NCBI RefSeq assembly: GCF_003337235.1
Contig: NZ_QPJC01000010.1
Coordinates: forward strand, 1 to 64,000
DNA from: Halopolyspora algeriensis
GTDB lineage: Bacteria; Actinomycetota; Actinomycetes; Mycobacteriales; Pseudonocardiaceae
Length of the DNA stretch: 64,000 bases
Direction of reading: 5' to 3'
Both the position numbers and the translations under genes were made by a program. Of this stretch, positions 1-9,307 are shown in pieces; the first letter of the stretch is position 1; each line of letters begins with the position of its first letter. The notes below the pieces were generated by a model. The model worked only from the letters and a program-made list of their open reading frames with translations, was not told where the DNA came from and searched no databases.

Positions 1-31
1 TCCTGAGCCAGGATCAAGCTCTCCATCACGG
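1..31 (-). rRNA. rrs: 16S rRNA, 5' end only
   Basis: Read leftward, the first bases are the reverse complement of the universal 16S start (GAGAGCTTGATCCTGG then CTCAGGA), so the gene runs off the left edge and only about 30 nt are in the window. The exact mature 5' end is estimated from related actinomycete 16S genes. The rRNA operon is transcribed away from the window; its leader and promoters lie between here and position 604. Confidence 0.93.
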
Positions 32-130
32 AAAAACAATCCCAGCAGCACACCCCACCCACACCGGGCAGGATGCACCGGAAAAAACCAAAAAAACGGT
101 TCCGCACAAACACACCGAACCATCGGTACA

Positions 131-152
131 CTGTCAAGTTCTCAAAGAACAC
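131..152 (-). promoter_or_regulatory. conserved rrn leader element (boxA/processing type)
   Basis: On the minus strand this reads TGTTCTTTGAGAACTTGACA, closely resembling the leader element found about 100-150 nt upstream of 16S in mycobacteria and other actinomycetes, where it is linked to antitermination and RNase III processing. It contains a perfect TTGACA, but no matching -10 follows, so I read it as a leader element rather than a promoter. Confidence 0.6.
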
Positions 153-199
153 ACCCACCACAGGCAGGCCACGCCCCAAAGCGCTTTGTTCTGCCGAAT

Positions 200-231
200 A
201 CTTTACCAAGCCTTGCGGACCCTGTTGTCAG
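200..231 (-). promoter_or_regulatory. possible proximal rrn promoter
   Basis: Minus strand CTGACA (226-231) and TAAAGT (200-205) are separated by 20 nt, or 18 nt if GACAAC is taken as the -35. The -10 is identical to that of the stronger promoter upstream, but the spacing is poor. This would be the promoter closest to 16S. Confidence 0.4.
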
Positions 232-339
232 GGGGGGTATCAACCCCGCCCCAACCGGTCATGCAGACCCGATCATCAAGTTTTCAGCACACCTTGGTCC
301 GGACGCCTTATCCCGGCACCGGAACTCGGTGACTGCACA

Positions 340-368
340 ACTTTAGCCGGTGCGTTTCGCGGCGTCAA
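340..368 (-). promoter_or_regulatory. rrn promoter (middle)
   Basis: Minus strand TTGACG (363-368), a 17-nt spacer and TAAAGT (340-345) form a near-consensus housekeeping sigma promoter pointing at 16S. This is the best promoter match in the leader. Confidence 0.7.
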
Positions 369-476
369 ACCGCACGCCCCGCACGTACGCGAAAGCAACC
401 CCAGATGGTGCTCGCGCACTCCAGCCGTACCCGACGGGTTTTCCCTGTCGTGTTCAGCTTCCGTGCAGCGCGAATC

Positions 477-505
477 AAGGTACGTCTCCCACAGGGCGAG
501 GTCAA
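477..505 (-). promoter_or_regulatory. rrn promoter (distal)
   Basis: Minus strand TTGACC (500-505), a 17-nt spacer and TACCTT (477-482). It sits about 140 nt upstream of the middle promoter. Tandem promoters are typical of actinomycete rRNA operons. The rest of 32-604 shows no convincing gene; open frames here have no ribosome binding site and do not resemble proteins. Confidence 0.55.
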
Positions 506-604
506 ATCACCTGATCAGACGCTTGGCACCGGGACTTCCGAACATTGTGGACCGTGCGGAGGTTGCGCCGCCCACACCGCGACGCAAGCCGATCCACACA
601 CCCT

Positions 605-3600
605 CTACTGCCGGGGGCGCAGCCAGAGCTTGACGGTACTCGCGCTCCCCGCGGCTCCGATGGCTTTCAGCAACTCCTCCGCCGAGACCGCTTCCGACCT
701 GCCGACCGGCACGAGTTCGTAGCCCCACGTGCCGAACTCGCGAAGAGCAGCCGCCGGGTCGTCACTCAACTCGGCCACGCCCGTGGGAGTGAACGAGCAC
801 ACGACGGAGGGGCGGTCGCGCTGCAGCAGGCGAACCAGCCCCCGCAGGATCCGGTGCACCCGGCTACCGACATCGACATGCACCACCGACAGGCGGAGTC
901 CGCTCAGTGCAGGTTGGTTCTCCAGCTCCCAATCCAGCCGTGTGGCCTGTACCTTCGCGCTTTCCTCCGGCACACCCCCGTGCGATGCAGGGTCCGCGCG
1001 GACGTGAAGGCCACCGGAGGTGGACCGTTCGACAGCCAGTTCATCCGGCGTATCCCAGGCCGTGCTGCCCAGGACCGTCAACTGCCCTTCGGCTCTTTCC
1101 GGGACATTGACCTCCATGTTGCGCCACAGCAGCTGCCTGCTCCGCTCGCACGGTTCGACAGCCACCACGGCCCCGGTCGTTCCCATCCGGCTCAGCACCC
1201 GGACCGCTTGATAGCCGACATAGGCACCGATGTCGAGGAAGATTCCCTCGGGCTCCAGAAGTCCGTCGATCAGCGTGGAAACCTCGCGATCCCAGTGAGC
1301 ACGGGAGGAAAGCCACGGCAGCATCAGAGTGTCGTCGTCGGGCAGGCGCATCAGCCCGGCGTCACACACCACAGGCGTGCCGGTGTCGTCGCCCGTGCTC
1401 GTGGTGCGCTCGTGTTCCCGCAGCACGATCCGTTGCAGGATGTCGGTGCGGTGCAGTGCGTGGTCCGCATCGTGCGTGGCCTGTTGCAGTCCCGCTTCGA
1501 GGGTGTGCTCCCGGGAACGCTGCGCCTCCGCCCATTCCCGCTCCAGGCTGTCGATGCGGTCCAGCGTCTTTTCCACGGCACCGGTCAGCCGGTCCAAGCG
1601 TTCGGCCAGTGCCCCGACCCGGTCGTCGTCGCCGCCGCGTTCCGAGGCGAGTCCCTCCTCGACCTCGCGGAGCCTGCGGTGATGCTCGGCGAGGTCGGCC
1701 CTGGCCCGGACGATCCCGTCTTCGGTGCCTGCGAGTTGGGCACCGAGCCGGTCCTGCCGCTGTCCGAGGTGAGTGAGTTCGGCACGCAGGGATTCGACGT
1801 CGAGATCCTCACCGGTGTCGGATTGGCGGCGCAGCAATTCGGCGGCAGTCTGCTCCACGCCGTCGACCAGGGAGCGCATGATCTCGCGAATGTGCTCGTC
1901 ATAGTGACCGAGTGCCTTCAGCACGGCCTTGCGCAGCGCCGGCGCCATCGAATGGCGGCCGCCGACCCCTACCTCGGGTGGGCGATGCAGGGCATGGCGG
2001 GCGATGAGCAGGGGACGCAGGGGATCGTCCTGCCCGTCGTGACGATCTCCGGACCAGTGCACCCGCCAATTGCGGTATGCCTGTTCCACTCGTTCGCGCA
2101 AGCCCTCCGCCGCTCGTGTCATGCTGTACTCGGCCAGCAGGTGCTCCCGAGCGGCGAGACCGAAAGTGGCGCTCTTGTCGGGAGCCTCCGCCACACCCGC
2201 CAGGAGGGCCGCGGCGGTCCCGATGTCCGGTTCTCCCTCGCTGTGGCAGGGAACGAGCTTGGCGCACTGCTCGTCCAGCACTTCCGCGACGGCGCCGTGA
2301 TCACCGGCAACCACCGGAATCGCCTGCGCCACCGCCTCGAGGAGGCGCAACACGTAGCGATCGCCACCCGTACCGCCTTCGGCCCGGTGCAGCGAGGCCA
2401 CGCAGTCGGAGGCCGCCAGGACCCGATCCTGGGAAATGTCCTCCAGCAGCACGATGCGGGGGTCCGTCGTGGTGGCCAGGCGGAGGCGCTCGGCTTCTTC
2501 CGGGTGGGTGACCGCTTCGCTGACAGCGAGGAGCAGCCGCACGTCGGAGCGGTCGGGAAATGCCGTGAGGAACGCGTTGACCAGGCCGAGCGTGTTGCCC
2601 TGCTGCTCGTCGGCGTGATCGACGAATCCTGCGATGGCGAACTCGTCGGCGAGGCCGCACTCCGCGCGTGCCTGCCTGCGGGTCGGCAGCTCCATGGGGT
2701 CGCTCTCCGGCAGCGGCAGGGTGATGACGTGAGTCCTCGCGTCTCCCCGGAGACGGCCCGCTTCCGACAGCACCCACGTTTCGGCACCGGCGGTGCCGTT
2801 GTCCGTCGAGGGCGCGGTGTCCTGCTCGGAATGCTGCTCGGGCAGGATGTCGATCACGTAGTGTCCCGCGGGTACCGGAAGCTCGGTGTCGCATCGCAGG
2901 ACCACCGGGTAATGCGGCGTGTCGGCGGACGGCAGTCCGGAAGCCCGCACCGTCGCGCGCACCAGTTCGGCCACCCGCCCCTTCCCGAGGACGGCGACGC
3001 CGAGCTGGTCGATCATCGGGGCACGTCGATCGCCGGCTGTCCGGTGTACGGCCGCCGAGGGAATCCGGTTGTCGGCGGCTCCGGCACACCACTCGCGGAA
3101 CGCGGTGGCGTCGACACCGAGCGGGTCCGGATACGTGCGCTGCAGCACCGGGTCGTCGGACCAGACCGCGACGGTCCAGCGCGAGGCGCCTGCCTCCCGC
3201 TGCCGTTCGTTCTCGGCCGCACACGCCCATTGCAGGAACGACGACACAGCATCGGTGCGGTCCCGCGGGAGCTCGAAGGGGCTGACCGGCACGTCCTCCC
3301 CCACTCGCTCGGCTTCCCACCAGGCGTACCGGTATGCGGTGCGCAGTGCGGCGGGCACCACGGTTCCGTCCGGCAGGGTCTCGAAGGGGGACGACTGCTG
3401 CCGGGTGTGGCCGGCTTCCATCAGCGCGTTGCGGTATCCGGCGCACAGCCGCGCCAGCACCGGGTGCTCCGACAGCAGTACGCGCGGTTGATCCGCATAG
3501 ACCGCCGACAGCAGCCAGGGCCGCTGCGGATCGAAACCGTCGAAGTGCACGGTGCGCAGCACGTGGCCGTCCACCAGGTACCGACCGTCCGATGCGCTCT

Positions 3601-4399
3601 CCAGGGTGCGCTGCGCGGCGTTGAAGGCCGAAACACCGAAACCGGGATCGCGAAGGACCTGGTGATCCACCAGTGCGGAGGCGTTTTCCAGAAAGCCGAA
3701 CGCGGTGGTCGGGTCGGCCCGCGACTGCTCCGCCCACGCGGCGAGGAATCGTTCGCCGCCGGGCCCCACGGCGAGCATGTTCGGGTCGAATGTGCCGGAT
3801 TCGGCCAGGTCGGCGGCGTTGGGGCGCGCGCTGTCGGCGGGCAGGGGATGCAGCACTCTCGGAACCAGTGCCACCGGCCTCGACGGAGTCAGTGTCGCCA
3901 CCACGTCCTCGAAGCCACCGAAGATCCGCACGCAGGGTTCCAGGGCCAGCACGCAGGCGCCGTCCTGCAGCAGATGGGCGAGCAGGCGCGGGCGCAGCAC
4001 CGCGCGGAGTTGCCCGGGAGTGCAGGCCATCGCCAGCCGGGCGAATTCCGGGGACTCCACCCCGATACCGCGTGGGGTCAGGACCTCGGCACGCTCCTGG
4101 TCACCGCTGTCTTCCGTGTCGTCCAGCAGCAGGATGACGAACCGGGCTCCGGGGTGGCTGTCCAGGAACGAGTCGCACAACACCCGGGCGGCGGGCAGTT
4201 GGCTGCGGTAGGCGACCGTGCAGCCGAGCAACGGCGCCGCAGGAAGGACGGAACCGCCTGCCGTTTCCTCCGAGGTCTCCGGAGGCCATTCCGGCTCGTC
4301 CGGCCTCCCCTCCGATTGCTGCGCGAAGGCGGGTCGAGAGCCGAGCGTCGGCTCGCTCGGCTCGCCGGAAGGCGCGTCGGACACCTGGTCATCAGTCAC
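605..4399 (-). CDS. multidomain glycosyltransferase / FkbM-type methyltransferase fusion
   Basis: A 1264-residue protein with at least four parts. Residues about 1-50 are an acidic, proline-rich tail. About 55-330 look like a GT-A fold transferase (TVAYRSQLPAARVL start, LALEPCVRIF in place of a DxD). About 570-780 look like the C-terminal half of a GT-B glycosyltransferase (ASDCVASLHRAEGG, then AIPVVAGDHG). About 845-985 is a charged heptad-rich coiled coil. About 1045-1260 is an FkbM-type SAM methyltransferase (FLDIGAYVGYQAV, VVAVEPCERSRQLL). The usual FkbM IDVEG motif appears as VDVGS. No signal peptide or membrane segment is visible, so it should be cytoplasmic. Likely role: building and methylating a surface glycan or glycoprotein. 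It stands alone, 46 bp upstream of nothing co-directional except the rrn leader, with glnA2 behind it. Substrates cannot be read from sequence. Confidence 0.75.
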   Translation of the reverse strand: MTDDQVSDAPSGEPSEPTLGSRPAFAQQSEGRPDEPEWPPETSEETAGGSVLPAAPLLGCTVAYRSQLPAARVLCDSFLDSHPGARFVILLLDDTEDSGDQERAEVLTPRGIGVESPEFARLAMACTPGQLRAVLRPRLLAHLLQDGACVLALEPCVRIFGGFEDVVATLTPSRPVALVPRVLHPLPADSARPNAADLAESGTFDPNMLAVGPGGERFLAAWAEQSRADPTTAFGFLENASALVDHQVLRDPGFGVSAFNAAQRTLESASDGRYLVDGHVLRTVHFDGFDPQRPWLLSAVYADQPRVLLSEHPVLARLCAGYRNALMEAGHTRQQSSPFETLPDGTVVPAALRTAYRYAWWEAERVGEDVPVSPFELPRDRTDAVSSFLQWACAAENERQREAGASRWTVAVWSDDPVLQRTYPDPLGVDATAFREWCAGAADNRIPSAAVHRTAGDRRAPMIDQLGVAVLGKGRVAELVRATVRASGLPSADTPHYPVVLRCDTELPVPAGHYVIDILPEQHSEQDTAPSTDNGTAGAETWVLSEAGRLRGDARTHVITLPLPESDPMELPTRRQARAECGLADEFAIAGFVDHADEQQGNTLGLVNAFLTAFPDRSDVRLLLAVSEAVTHPEEAERLRLATTTDPRIVLLEDISQDRVLAASDCVASLHRAEGGTGGDRYVLRLLEAVAQAIPVVAGDHGAVAEVLDEQCAKLVPCHSEGEPDIGTAAALLAGVAEAPDKSATFGLAAREHLLAEYSMTRAAEGLRERVEQAYRNWRVHWSGDRHDGQDDPLRPLLIARHALHRPPEVGVGGRHSMAPALRKAVLKALGHYDEHIREIMRSLVDGVEQTAAELLRRQSDTGEDLDVESLRAELTHLGQRQDRLGAQLAGTEDGIVRARADLAEHHRRLREVEEGLASERGGDDDRVGALAERLDRLTGAVEKTLDRIDSLEREWAEAQRSREHTLEAGLQQATHDADHALHRTDILQRIVLREHERTTSTGDDTGTPVVCDAGLMRLPDDDTLMLPWLSSRAHWDREVSTLIDGLLEPEGIFLDIGAYVGYQAVRVLSRMGTTGAVVAVEPCERSRQLLWRNMEVNVPERAEGQLTVLGSTAWDTPDELAVERSTSGGLHVRADPASHGGVPEESAKVQATRLDWELENQPALSGLRLSVVHVDVGSRVHRILRGLVRLLQRDRPSVVCSFTPTGVAELSDDPAAALREFGTWGYELVPVGRSEAVSAEELLKAIGAAGSASTVKLWLRPRQ

Positions 4400-4445
4400 G
4401 CGTCCGAACCTACCGCCGCGTGCCTGCCGGGAAACGGACCGCTCC

Positions 4446-5789
4446 TCACAGCATCGGCATCAGTGTGCGCAGCTCGTAGGGGGTGACGTGGCTGCGGTAG
4501 GCGTCCCACTCGTCGCGTTTGTTCCGCAGGAAGAAGTCGAAGACGTGCTCACCGAGCGTTTCGGCCACCAGCTCGGAGGATTCCATCTCACCGAGCGCCT
4601 CGTTGAGGTTCTGCGGCAGGTTCGCGTAGCCGGCGGCCTTGCGCTCGCTTTCGGTGAGTGACCACACATCGTCTTCGGTGGGCGGAGGCAGCTCGTATCC
4701 CTTCTGCACTCCTCGCAGGCCGGCCGCCAGGATCATCGCGTAGGCGAGGTAGGGATTGCATGCCGAGTCGAGGTTGCGGATCTCCACTCGGCGCGAGGAG
4801 GACTTGCCCGGGGAGTACATCGGCACCCGAACCAGGGCGGAGCGGTTGGCGTGGCCCCAGCACACCGCCGTCGGGGCTTCGCCACCGACGACCAGCCGCT
4901 TGTACGAGTTCACCCACTGATTCGTGACCGCGCTGATTTCCCGCGCGTGGCGCAGGATCCCGGCGACGAAGGCGCGGCCGGTCTCGGACAGCTCGAAGGG
5001 GTCCTCGGGGTGGTAGAAGGCGTTCTGGTCACCTTCGAACAGGCTCACGTGGGTGTGCATCCCCGAGCCGGGTTGCGTACTGAACGGTTTGGGCATGAAC
5101 GAGGCGTGCACACCCTGGGTGAGTGCGACCTCCTTGACGACGTAGCGGAAGGTCATCACGTTGTCGGCCATGGTCAGCGCGTCGGCGTAGCGCAGGTCGA
5201 TCTCCTGCTGTCCCGGTGCTCCCTCGTGGTGGCTGAACTCCACGGAGATCCCCATCGCTTCCAGCGTTTCGATGGCGTTGCGCCGGAAGTGCGGGGCCGC
5301 ATCGTGGCTGGCCTGGTCGAAGTAACCGCCCGAGTCGGCCGGAGTCGGCTCACCGCCGTCGGTGGGACGGTCTTTGAGCAGGAAGAACTCGATCTCCGGA
5401 TGCACGTAGCAGGTGAATCCGGCTTCGGTCGCCTTGGACAGGGTGCGGCGCAGCACGTGCCGCGGATCGGCCCAGGCCGGGGAACCGTCGGGCATCGCGA
5501 TGTCGCACAGCATCCGTGCCGAGTAGTGTTCGCCATCCGGAGTTTCCCAGGGCAGCACCTGGAAAGTGGCCGGGTCGGGCTTGGCGATCATGTCGGATTC
5601 GTAGATCCGGGAGAATCCCTCGATGGCCGAGCCGTCGAAGCCGATGCCCTCGGCGAAGGCACCCTCCAGTTCGGCGGGCGAGATCGCCACCGACTTGAGA
5701 ATGCCGAGGACGTCGGTGAACCACAGCCGAACGAAACGGATGTCTCGTTCCTCCAGGGTACGGAGGACGAACTCCTGCTGACGAGTCAT
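4446..5789 (-). CDS. glnA2: glutamine synthetase, GlnA2 type
   Basis: A 447-residue type I glutamine synthetase family protein, ATP + glutamate + ammonia to glutamine. The N-terminal beta-grasp region (EERDIRFVRLWFTDVLGILKS), the metal/glutamate segment (CYVHPEIEFFLLK), the GSGMHTHVSLFE segment and the ATP-binding end (KSSSRRVEIRNLDSACNPYLAYA) are all present. Length and N-terminus match mycobacterial GlnA2 (446 residues) rather than GlnA1 (about 475 residues, with an adenylylation loop); no adenylylated NLYDLPP motif is seen. In some actinomycetes GlnA-like paralogues use polyamines or other amines, so strict glutamate activity is not certain. The gene follows the TAP-like hydrolase in the same direction with a 63-bp gap that could hold its own promoter. 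GGAGG lies 14 nt before the ATG. Confidence 0.93.
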   Translation of the reverse strand: MTRQQEFVLRTLEERDIRFVRLWFTDVLGILKSVAISPAELEGAFAEGIGFDGSAIEGFSRIYESDMIAKPDPATFQVLPWETPDGEHYSARMLCDIAMPDGSPAWADPRHVLRRTLSKATEAGFTCYVHPEIEFFLLKDRPTDGGEPTPADSGGYFDQASHDAAPHFRRNAIETLEAMGISVEFSHHEGAPGQQEIDLRYADALTMADNVMTFRYVVKEVALTQGVHASFMPKPFSTQPGSGMHTHVSLFEGDQNAFYHPEDPFELSETGRAFVAGILRHAREISAVTNQWVNSYKRLVVGGEAPTAVCWGHANRSALVRVPMYSPGKSSSRRVEIRNLDSACNPYLAYAMILAAGLRGVQKGYELPPPTEDDVWSLTESERKAAGYANLPQNLNEALGEMESSELVAETLGEHVFDFFLRNKRDEWDAYRSHVTPYELRTLMPML

Positions 5790-5852
5790 GCCCGTAGCCT
5801 AAGGCCTCCGGGACGTGTGCACTGCGGCCCACCCGTCGGCGGCGGCGATCGT

Positions 5853-7439
5853 TCAGCTCGTGCAGCGGGTGCCTTCCTGCGGCGGCTCCAGGGTCACGAG
5901 GTACCGGATGCCCGCTTCGTTCACGCACGCGTTGTCCTGCAGGAACACGGTGTGCTGGGTGCCTTCGAAGGTCAGCAGGCGGGCTCCGAGCGTGTCCGCG
6001 AGCTCCGCGCCGGCCTCGTACGGCGTCGCCGGGTCGCCCGTGGTCGAGATGACCAGCGTCGTCGGCAGTTTCGCCGCCTCGGGATCGCGGTCGTCCGCGG
6101 TGACCGGCACCGGCCAGAACGCGCACACCCCCCGAGCCCCGCTGGGCGGGTGACCGTTGTCCAGGAACGGGGCGGCCTGCCGGTAGCGACGGTCGGCCTC
6201 TCGCAGCCGCGCGCGGTCGGTCAGCCGCCGATCGTCCACGCACCGCACCGCGTCGAAGGCATCGGTGGTGCCCGAGTAGCTCCCGTTCTTGCCGCGCCCG
6301 TAGTACGCGTCGGCCAGTGCCTTGAGGGCCTGCCCGCGCCCCTGAGCGAGCTGGAGCAGGCCGGTGTTGAGCTGCCCCCACAGGCGCTCGGAGTACAGGG
6401 CCTGGATCGTTCCGGTCGTGGCGTCCGAATAGGACAGCTTGCGTCCGGCACCCGCGTCGATCGGCTGCTCCACCAGAGGCCGGGTCAGCTGCTGGTACAC
6501 CGAGACCGCCCGTGCGGGATCGTTGCCGAGAGCGCAGTTGTCCTGCCGGGAACACCAGGCCGCGAACTTGTCGAAGGCCTGCTGGAAGCCGGCGCCCTGC
6601 GCGACGAGCTCGGCCACCTTGCTCTGGTCGGGGTCGATCGCGCCGTCGAGCACCATCGCGCGGACGTTGCCGGGGAACTGCTCGGCGTACTCGGCGCCGA
6701 TGCGGGTGCCGTAGGAGAAGCCGAGGTAGGTCAGCTTCGTGTCCCCGAGCGCCGAACGCAGCACGTCCATGTCCTTGGCGACGTCGCGGGTGCCCACGTT
6801 GGCCAGCAATTCGGTTCCGCTGCGCTGCGCGCACTTGGCCGCGTAGGCGCGGTTCTCGCGTTCGGTCTGCGCGATACCCGCGGGTGAGGTGTCCGCGTCG
6901 GAGTCGAGTCGTTCGGCGTCGCGTTCGGCGTCGGTCAGGCAGTTCACCCGAGGCTCGCTGGCACCGATTCCGCGGGGGTCGAAACCGACCAGGTCGAAGC
7001 GAGTGCCGAGTTCGGTGCTCGAGATCGGGCCGGCCAGCCCGGCCGCCATGAGCATGCCGGAGGCGCCGGGACCACCGGGGTTGACGACCAGCGATCCGAT
7101 GCGCCGGGTGGGGTCGCTTGCCGGTTTGCGCAGCACGCCGAGGGTGATCGTCCGCCCCTGCGGATCGCTGTAGTCCAGCGGAACGGTCAGCCGGGCGCAT
7201 TCGACCGAGCCTTTCCGGAAGGCCGCACGAGTCCGGTTGCTCGTCGCGTACTCCGCGCACGGGCCCCACTCCAGCGCCTGCCCGTAGTACTCGCCGAGGC
7301 CGGGGGGCACCGTTCCGGCCGGCCCGTTGCGTTCGGTGTGCGGCTGCAACCCCTGCGAACCCTCGGGTTCCGGGGTGCAGGCGGCGGTGAAGCCGAACAG
7401 CAGGAGGAGCGCTGCGATGGCGGTCAACAGACGAGGCAC
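5853..7439 (-). CDS. secreted alpha/beta hydrolase, TAP-like tripeptidyl aminopeptidase family
   Basis: A 528-residue exported hydrolase. A hydrophobic stretch after the start (LLTAIAALLLLFGFTAAC) ends in a cysteine, suggesting a lipoprotein or cleaved signal. The body has GGPGASG (oxyanion region), the nucleophile elbow GFSYGTRIG, an acidic residue in STTGDPATPYEAG and the catalytic His in GTQHTVFL, plus the C-terminal TAP-like domain. Members hydrolyse N-terminal tripeptides or esters outside the cell. I chose the GTG at 7439 because it directly precedes the signal sequence. A good GGAGG lies 21 nt upstream, which is too far, so the start is uncertain; a longer form would run into divergent nadE. 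The 83-bp gap to nadE must hold both promoters. Confidence 0.85.
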   Translation of the reverse strand: MPRLLTAIAALLLLFGFTAACTPEPEGSQGLQPHTERNGPAGTVPPGLGEYYGQALEWGPCAEYATSNRTRAAFRKGSVECARLTVPLDYSDPQGRTITLGVLRKPASDPTRRIGSLVVNPGGPGASGMLMAAGLAGPISSTELGTRFDLVGFDPRGIGASEPRVNCLTDAERDAERLDSDADTSPAGIAQTERENRAYAAKCAQRSGTELLANVGTRDVAKDMDVLRSALGDTKLTYLGFSYGTRIGAEYAEQFPGNVRAMVLDGAIDPDQSKVAELVAQGAGFQQAFDKFAAWCSRQDNCALGNDPARAVSVYQQLTRPLVEQPIDAGAGRKLSYSDATTGTIQALYSERLWGQLNTGLLQLAQGRGQALKALADAYYGRGKNGSYSGTTDAFDAVRCVDDRRLTDRARLREADRRYRQAAPFLDNGHPPSGARGVCAFWPVPVTADDRDPEAAKLPTTLVISTTGDPATPYEAGAELADTLGARLLTFEGTQHTVFLQDNACVNEAGIRYLVTLEPPQEGTRCTS

Positions 7440-7522
7440 TCGACGATCGTGGCACGGATCCCTCCTCGATCGGCGGGCAGACCCGGGCGCTGCGCGCAAC
7501 GCGTCTGCGCGAAGATGGGGGC

Positions 7523-9295
7523 ATGCCCCAACTGCGCGTCGCTCTCGCACAGGTCAACGCCTGTGCCGGTGACATCACCGGCAACAGCGCGATGGTTCTG
7601 GACTGGACACGCCGAGCCGTCCAGGAGGGCGCTCACCTGGTCGCCTTCCCCGAGATGGTCCTGTCCGGCTATCCGGTCGAGGACCTCGCGCTGCGGAAGT
7701 CGTTCGCGGCGGCCAACCGCTCCGAGCTCGACGCGCTGGCCCGGCGGCTGCTCGAGGCCGGCTGCGGGGACGCCCTGGTCGTCGTCGGTCATCTGGACCG
7801 TGACGACGAGGGGGTGCGCAATGCGGCGTCGCTGCTGTACGGCGGTGAGGTCGTGGCCACCTACTACAAGCACCACCTGCCCAACTACGGCGTCTTCGAC
7901 GAGGCACGGTACTTCGCACCGGGCCACGACCTGCCGATCGTCCGCCTGCACGGCGTGGACATCGGGGTGGTGATCTGTGAGGACATCTGGCGCAACGGTG
8001 GCCCCGTGGCCGCGCTGGGCCGGGTCGGCGTGGACGCCGTCGTGTGCCTCAACGGCTCGCCCTACGAGCGGACCAAGAACGATCAGCGCACACCGCTGGT
8101 CACCCGCAGGGCGGCCGAAGCGGGGGCGCCGATGGCCTACGTGAACATGGTCGGCGCGCAGGACGAGCTCGTCTTCGACGGTGGCTCGCTGGTGGCCACG
8201 TCCGAGGGGGAGGTGCAGGCGCGAGCTCCGCAGTTCGTGGAGCATCTGATGGTGCTGGACATGGACCTGGCTGCCGGTGGCCACACCTCCACCGACGTCT
8301 CTCCGGAGCCGGTGGAGGAGGGCACCCCGCTACACTTCCGACCGGATGCGCTGCCCGCATTCGGTGTCGAGCGGATCATCCTGCAGCCCGATCCGCTGCC
8401 GCCTTACGAGCCGCTGCCGCCGCCGCGAACTCCCGAGCCGCTGCCGGAGGAGGCCGAGGTGTGGTCGGCGCTGGTGACCGGGCTGCGCGACTACGTGCAC
8501 AAGAACGGCTTTCCGGCGGTGACTTTCGGTTTCTCCGGGGGGATCGACTCGGCGGTGTGCGCGGCATTGGCCGCCGATGCGCTGGGGCCGGATGCCCTGT
8601 ACGGCGTGTCGATGCCGTCGAAGTACTCCACGGAGCACTCCCGGTCCGATGCCGCCGACCTGGCCCAGCGGCTCGGCTGCCACTACGAGGTGCATCCCGT
8701 CGCCGACATGGTCGAGGTGTTCGTCGACCGACTGCAGCTGTCCGGGGTGGCGGAGGAGAACGTGCAGGCCCGCTGCCGCGGGATCACGCTGATGTCGTTG
8801 TCCAACCAGCTCGGGCGTCTCGTGCTCACCCCGGGCAACAAGACCGAGCTCGCGGTCGGCTATTCCACGATTTACGGCGATTCGGTCGGTGGTTTCGCAC
8901 CGATCAAGGATGTGCCGAAGACGCTGGTGTGGCGGCTGGCACGGTGGCGCAACGCGGAGGCCGCCAGGCACGGCGAGACACCGCCGATTCCGGAGAGCTC
9001 GATCAGCAAGGCACCGTCGGCGGAACTGCGTCCCGACCAGGTGGACACCGATTCACTGCCGCCGTACGAGACTCTCGACGAGATTCTCGACGGGTACGTG
9101 GAAGGCGACCGCAGCTATGCCGACCTGGTCGCCGAGGGATTCGACGCGGATCTCGTGGAGCGGGTCCTGCAGATGGTGGACCGCTCCGAGTACAAGCGGC
9201 GCCAGTACCCGCCGGGGTCCAAGATCACGTTCAAGGCCTTCGGCCGGGACCGCCGCCTGCCGATCACCAATCGCTGGCGCGAGGTGCGGCCGTAG
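7523..9295 (+). CDS. nadE: NAD+ synthase, glutamine-hydrolysing
   Basis: A 590-residue two-domain enzyme for the last step of NAD synthesis: deamido-NAD + ATP + glutamine to NAD. Residues about 1-270 are the nitrilase-like glutaminase with its Glu (FPEMVLSGYP), Lys (YYKHHLPNYGVFDE) and Cys (VVICEDIWRNGGP). Residues about 310-590 are the synthetase with the P-loop GFSGGIDSAVCAALA and the downstream GNKTELAVGYSTIYGD segment. It is shorter than the M. tuberculosis enzyme (679 residues), matching the single-chain form with a compact glutaminase common in other bacteria. A G-rich Shine-Dalgarno lies just before the ATG. Confidence 0.96.
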   Translation: MPQLRVALAQVNACAGDITGNSAMVLDWTRRAVQEGAHLVAFPEMVLSGYPVEDLALRKSFAAANRSELDALARRLLEAGCGDALVVVGHLDRDDEGVRNAASLLYGGEVVATYYKHHLPNYGVFDEARYFAPGHDLPIVRLHGVDIGVVICEDIWRNGGPVAALGRVGVDAVVCLNGSPYERTKNDQRTPLVTRRAAEAGAPMAYVNMVGAQDELVFDGGSLVATSEGEVQARAPQFVEHLMVLDMDLAAGGHTSTDVSPEPVEEGTPLHFRPDALPAFGVERIILQPDPLPPYEPLPPPRTPEPLPEEAEVWSALVTGLRDYVHKNGFPAVTFGFSGGIDSAVCAALAADALGPDALYGVSMPSKYSTEHSRSDAADLAQRLGCHYEVHPVADMVEVFVDRLQLSGVAEENVQARCRGITLMSLSNQLGRLVLTPGNKTELAVGYSTIYGDSVGGFAPIKDVPKTLVWRLARWRNAEAARHGETPPIPESSISKAPSAELRPDQVDTDSLPPYETLDEILDGYVEGDRSYADLVAEGFDADLVERVLQMVDRSEYKRRQYPPGSKITFKAFGRDRRLPITNRWREVRP

Positions 9296-9307
9296 GTCGG
9301 CCGCCGC

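Noticed and set aside
131-137. TTGACA in the rrn leader as a -35 box
   Set aside because: No -10 follows at 16-18 nt on the minus strand; the surrounding sequence matches the conserved rrn leader element instead.
545-4486. Plus-strand open frame of about 1313 residues
   Set aside because: Exact shadow of the 605-4399 gene on the opposite strand; Arg/Gly/His-rich composition, no ribosome binding site and no protein motif.
4851-6887. Plus-strand 678-residue frame
   Set aside because: Shadow of glnA2 and the hydrolase gene; no recognisable domain.
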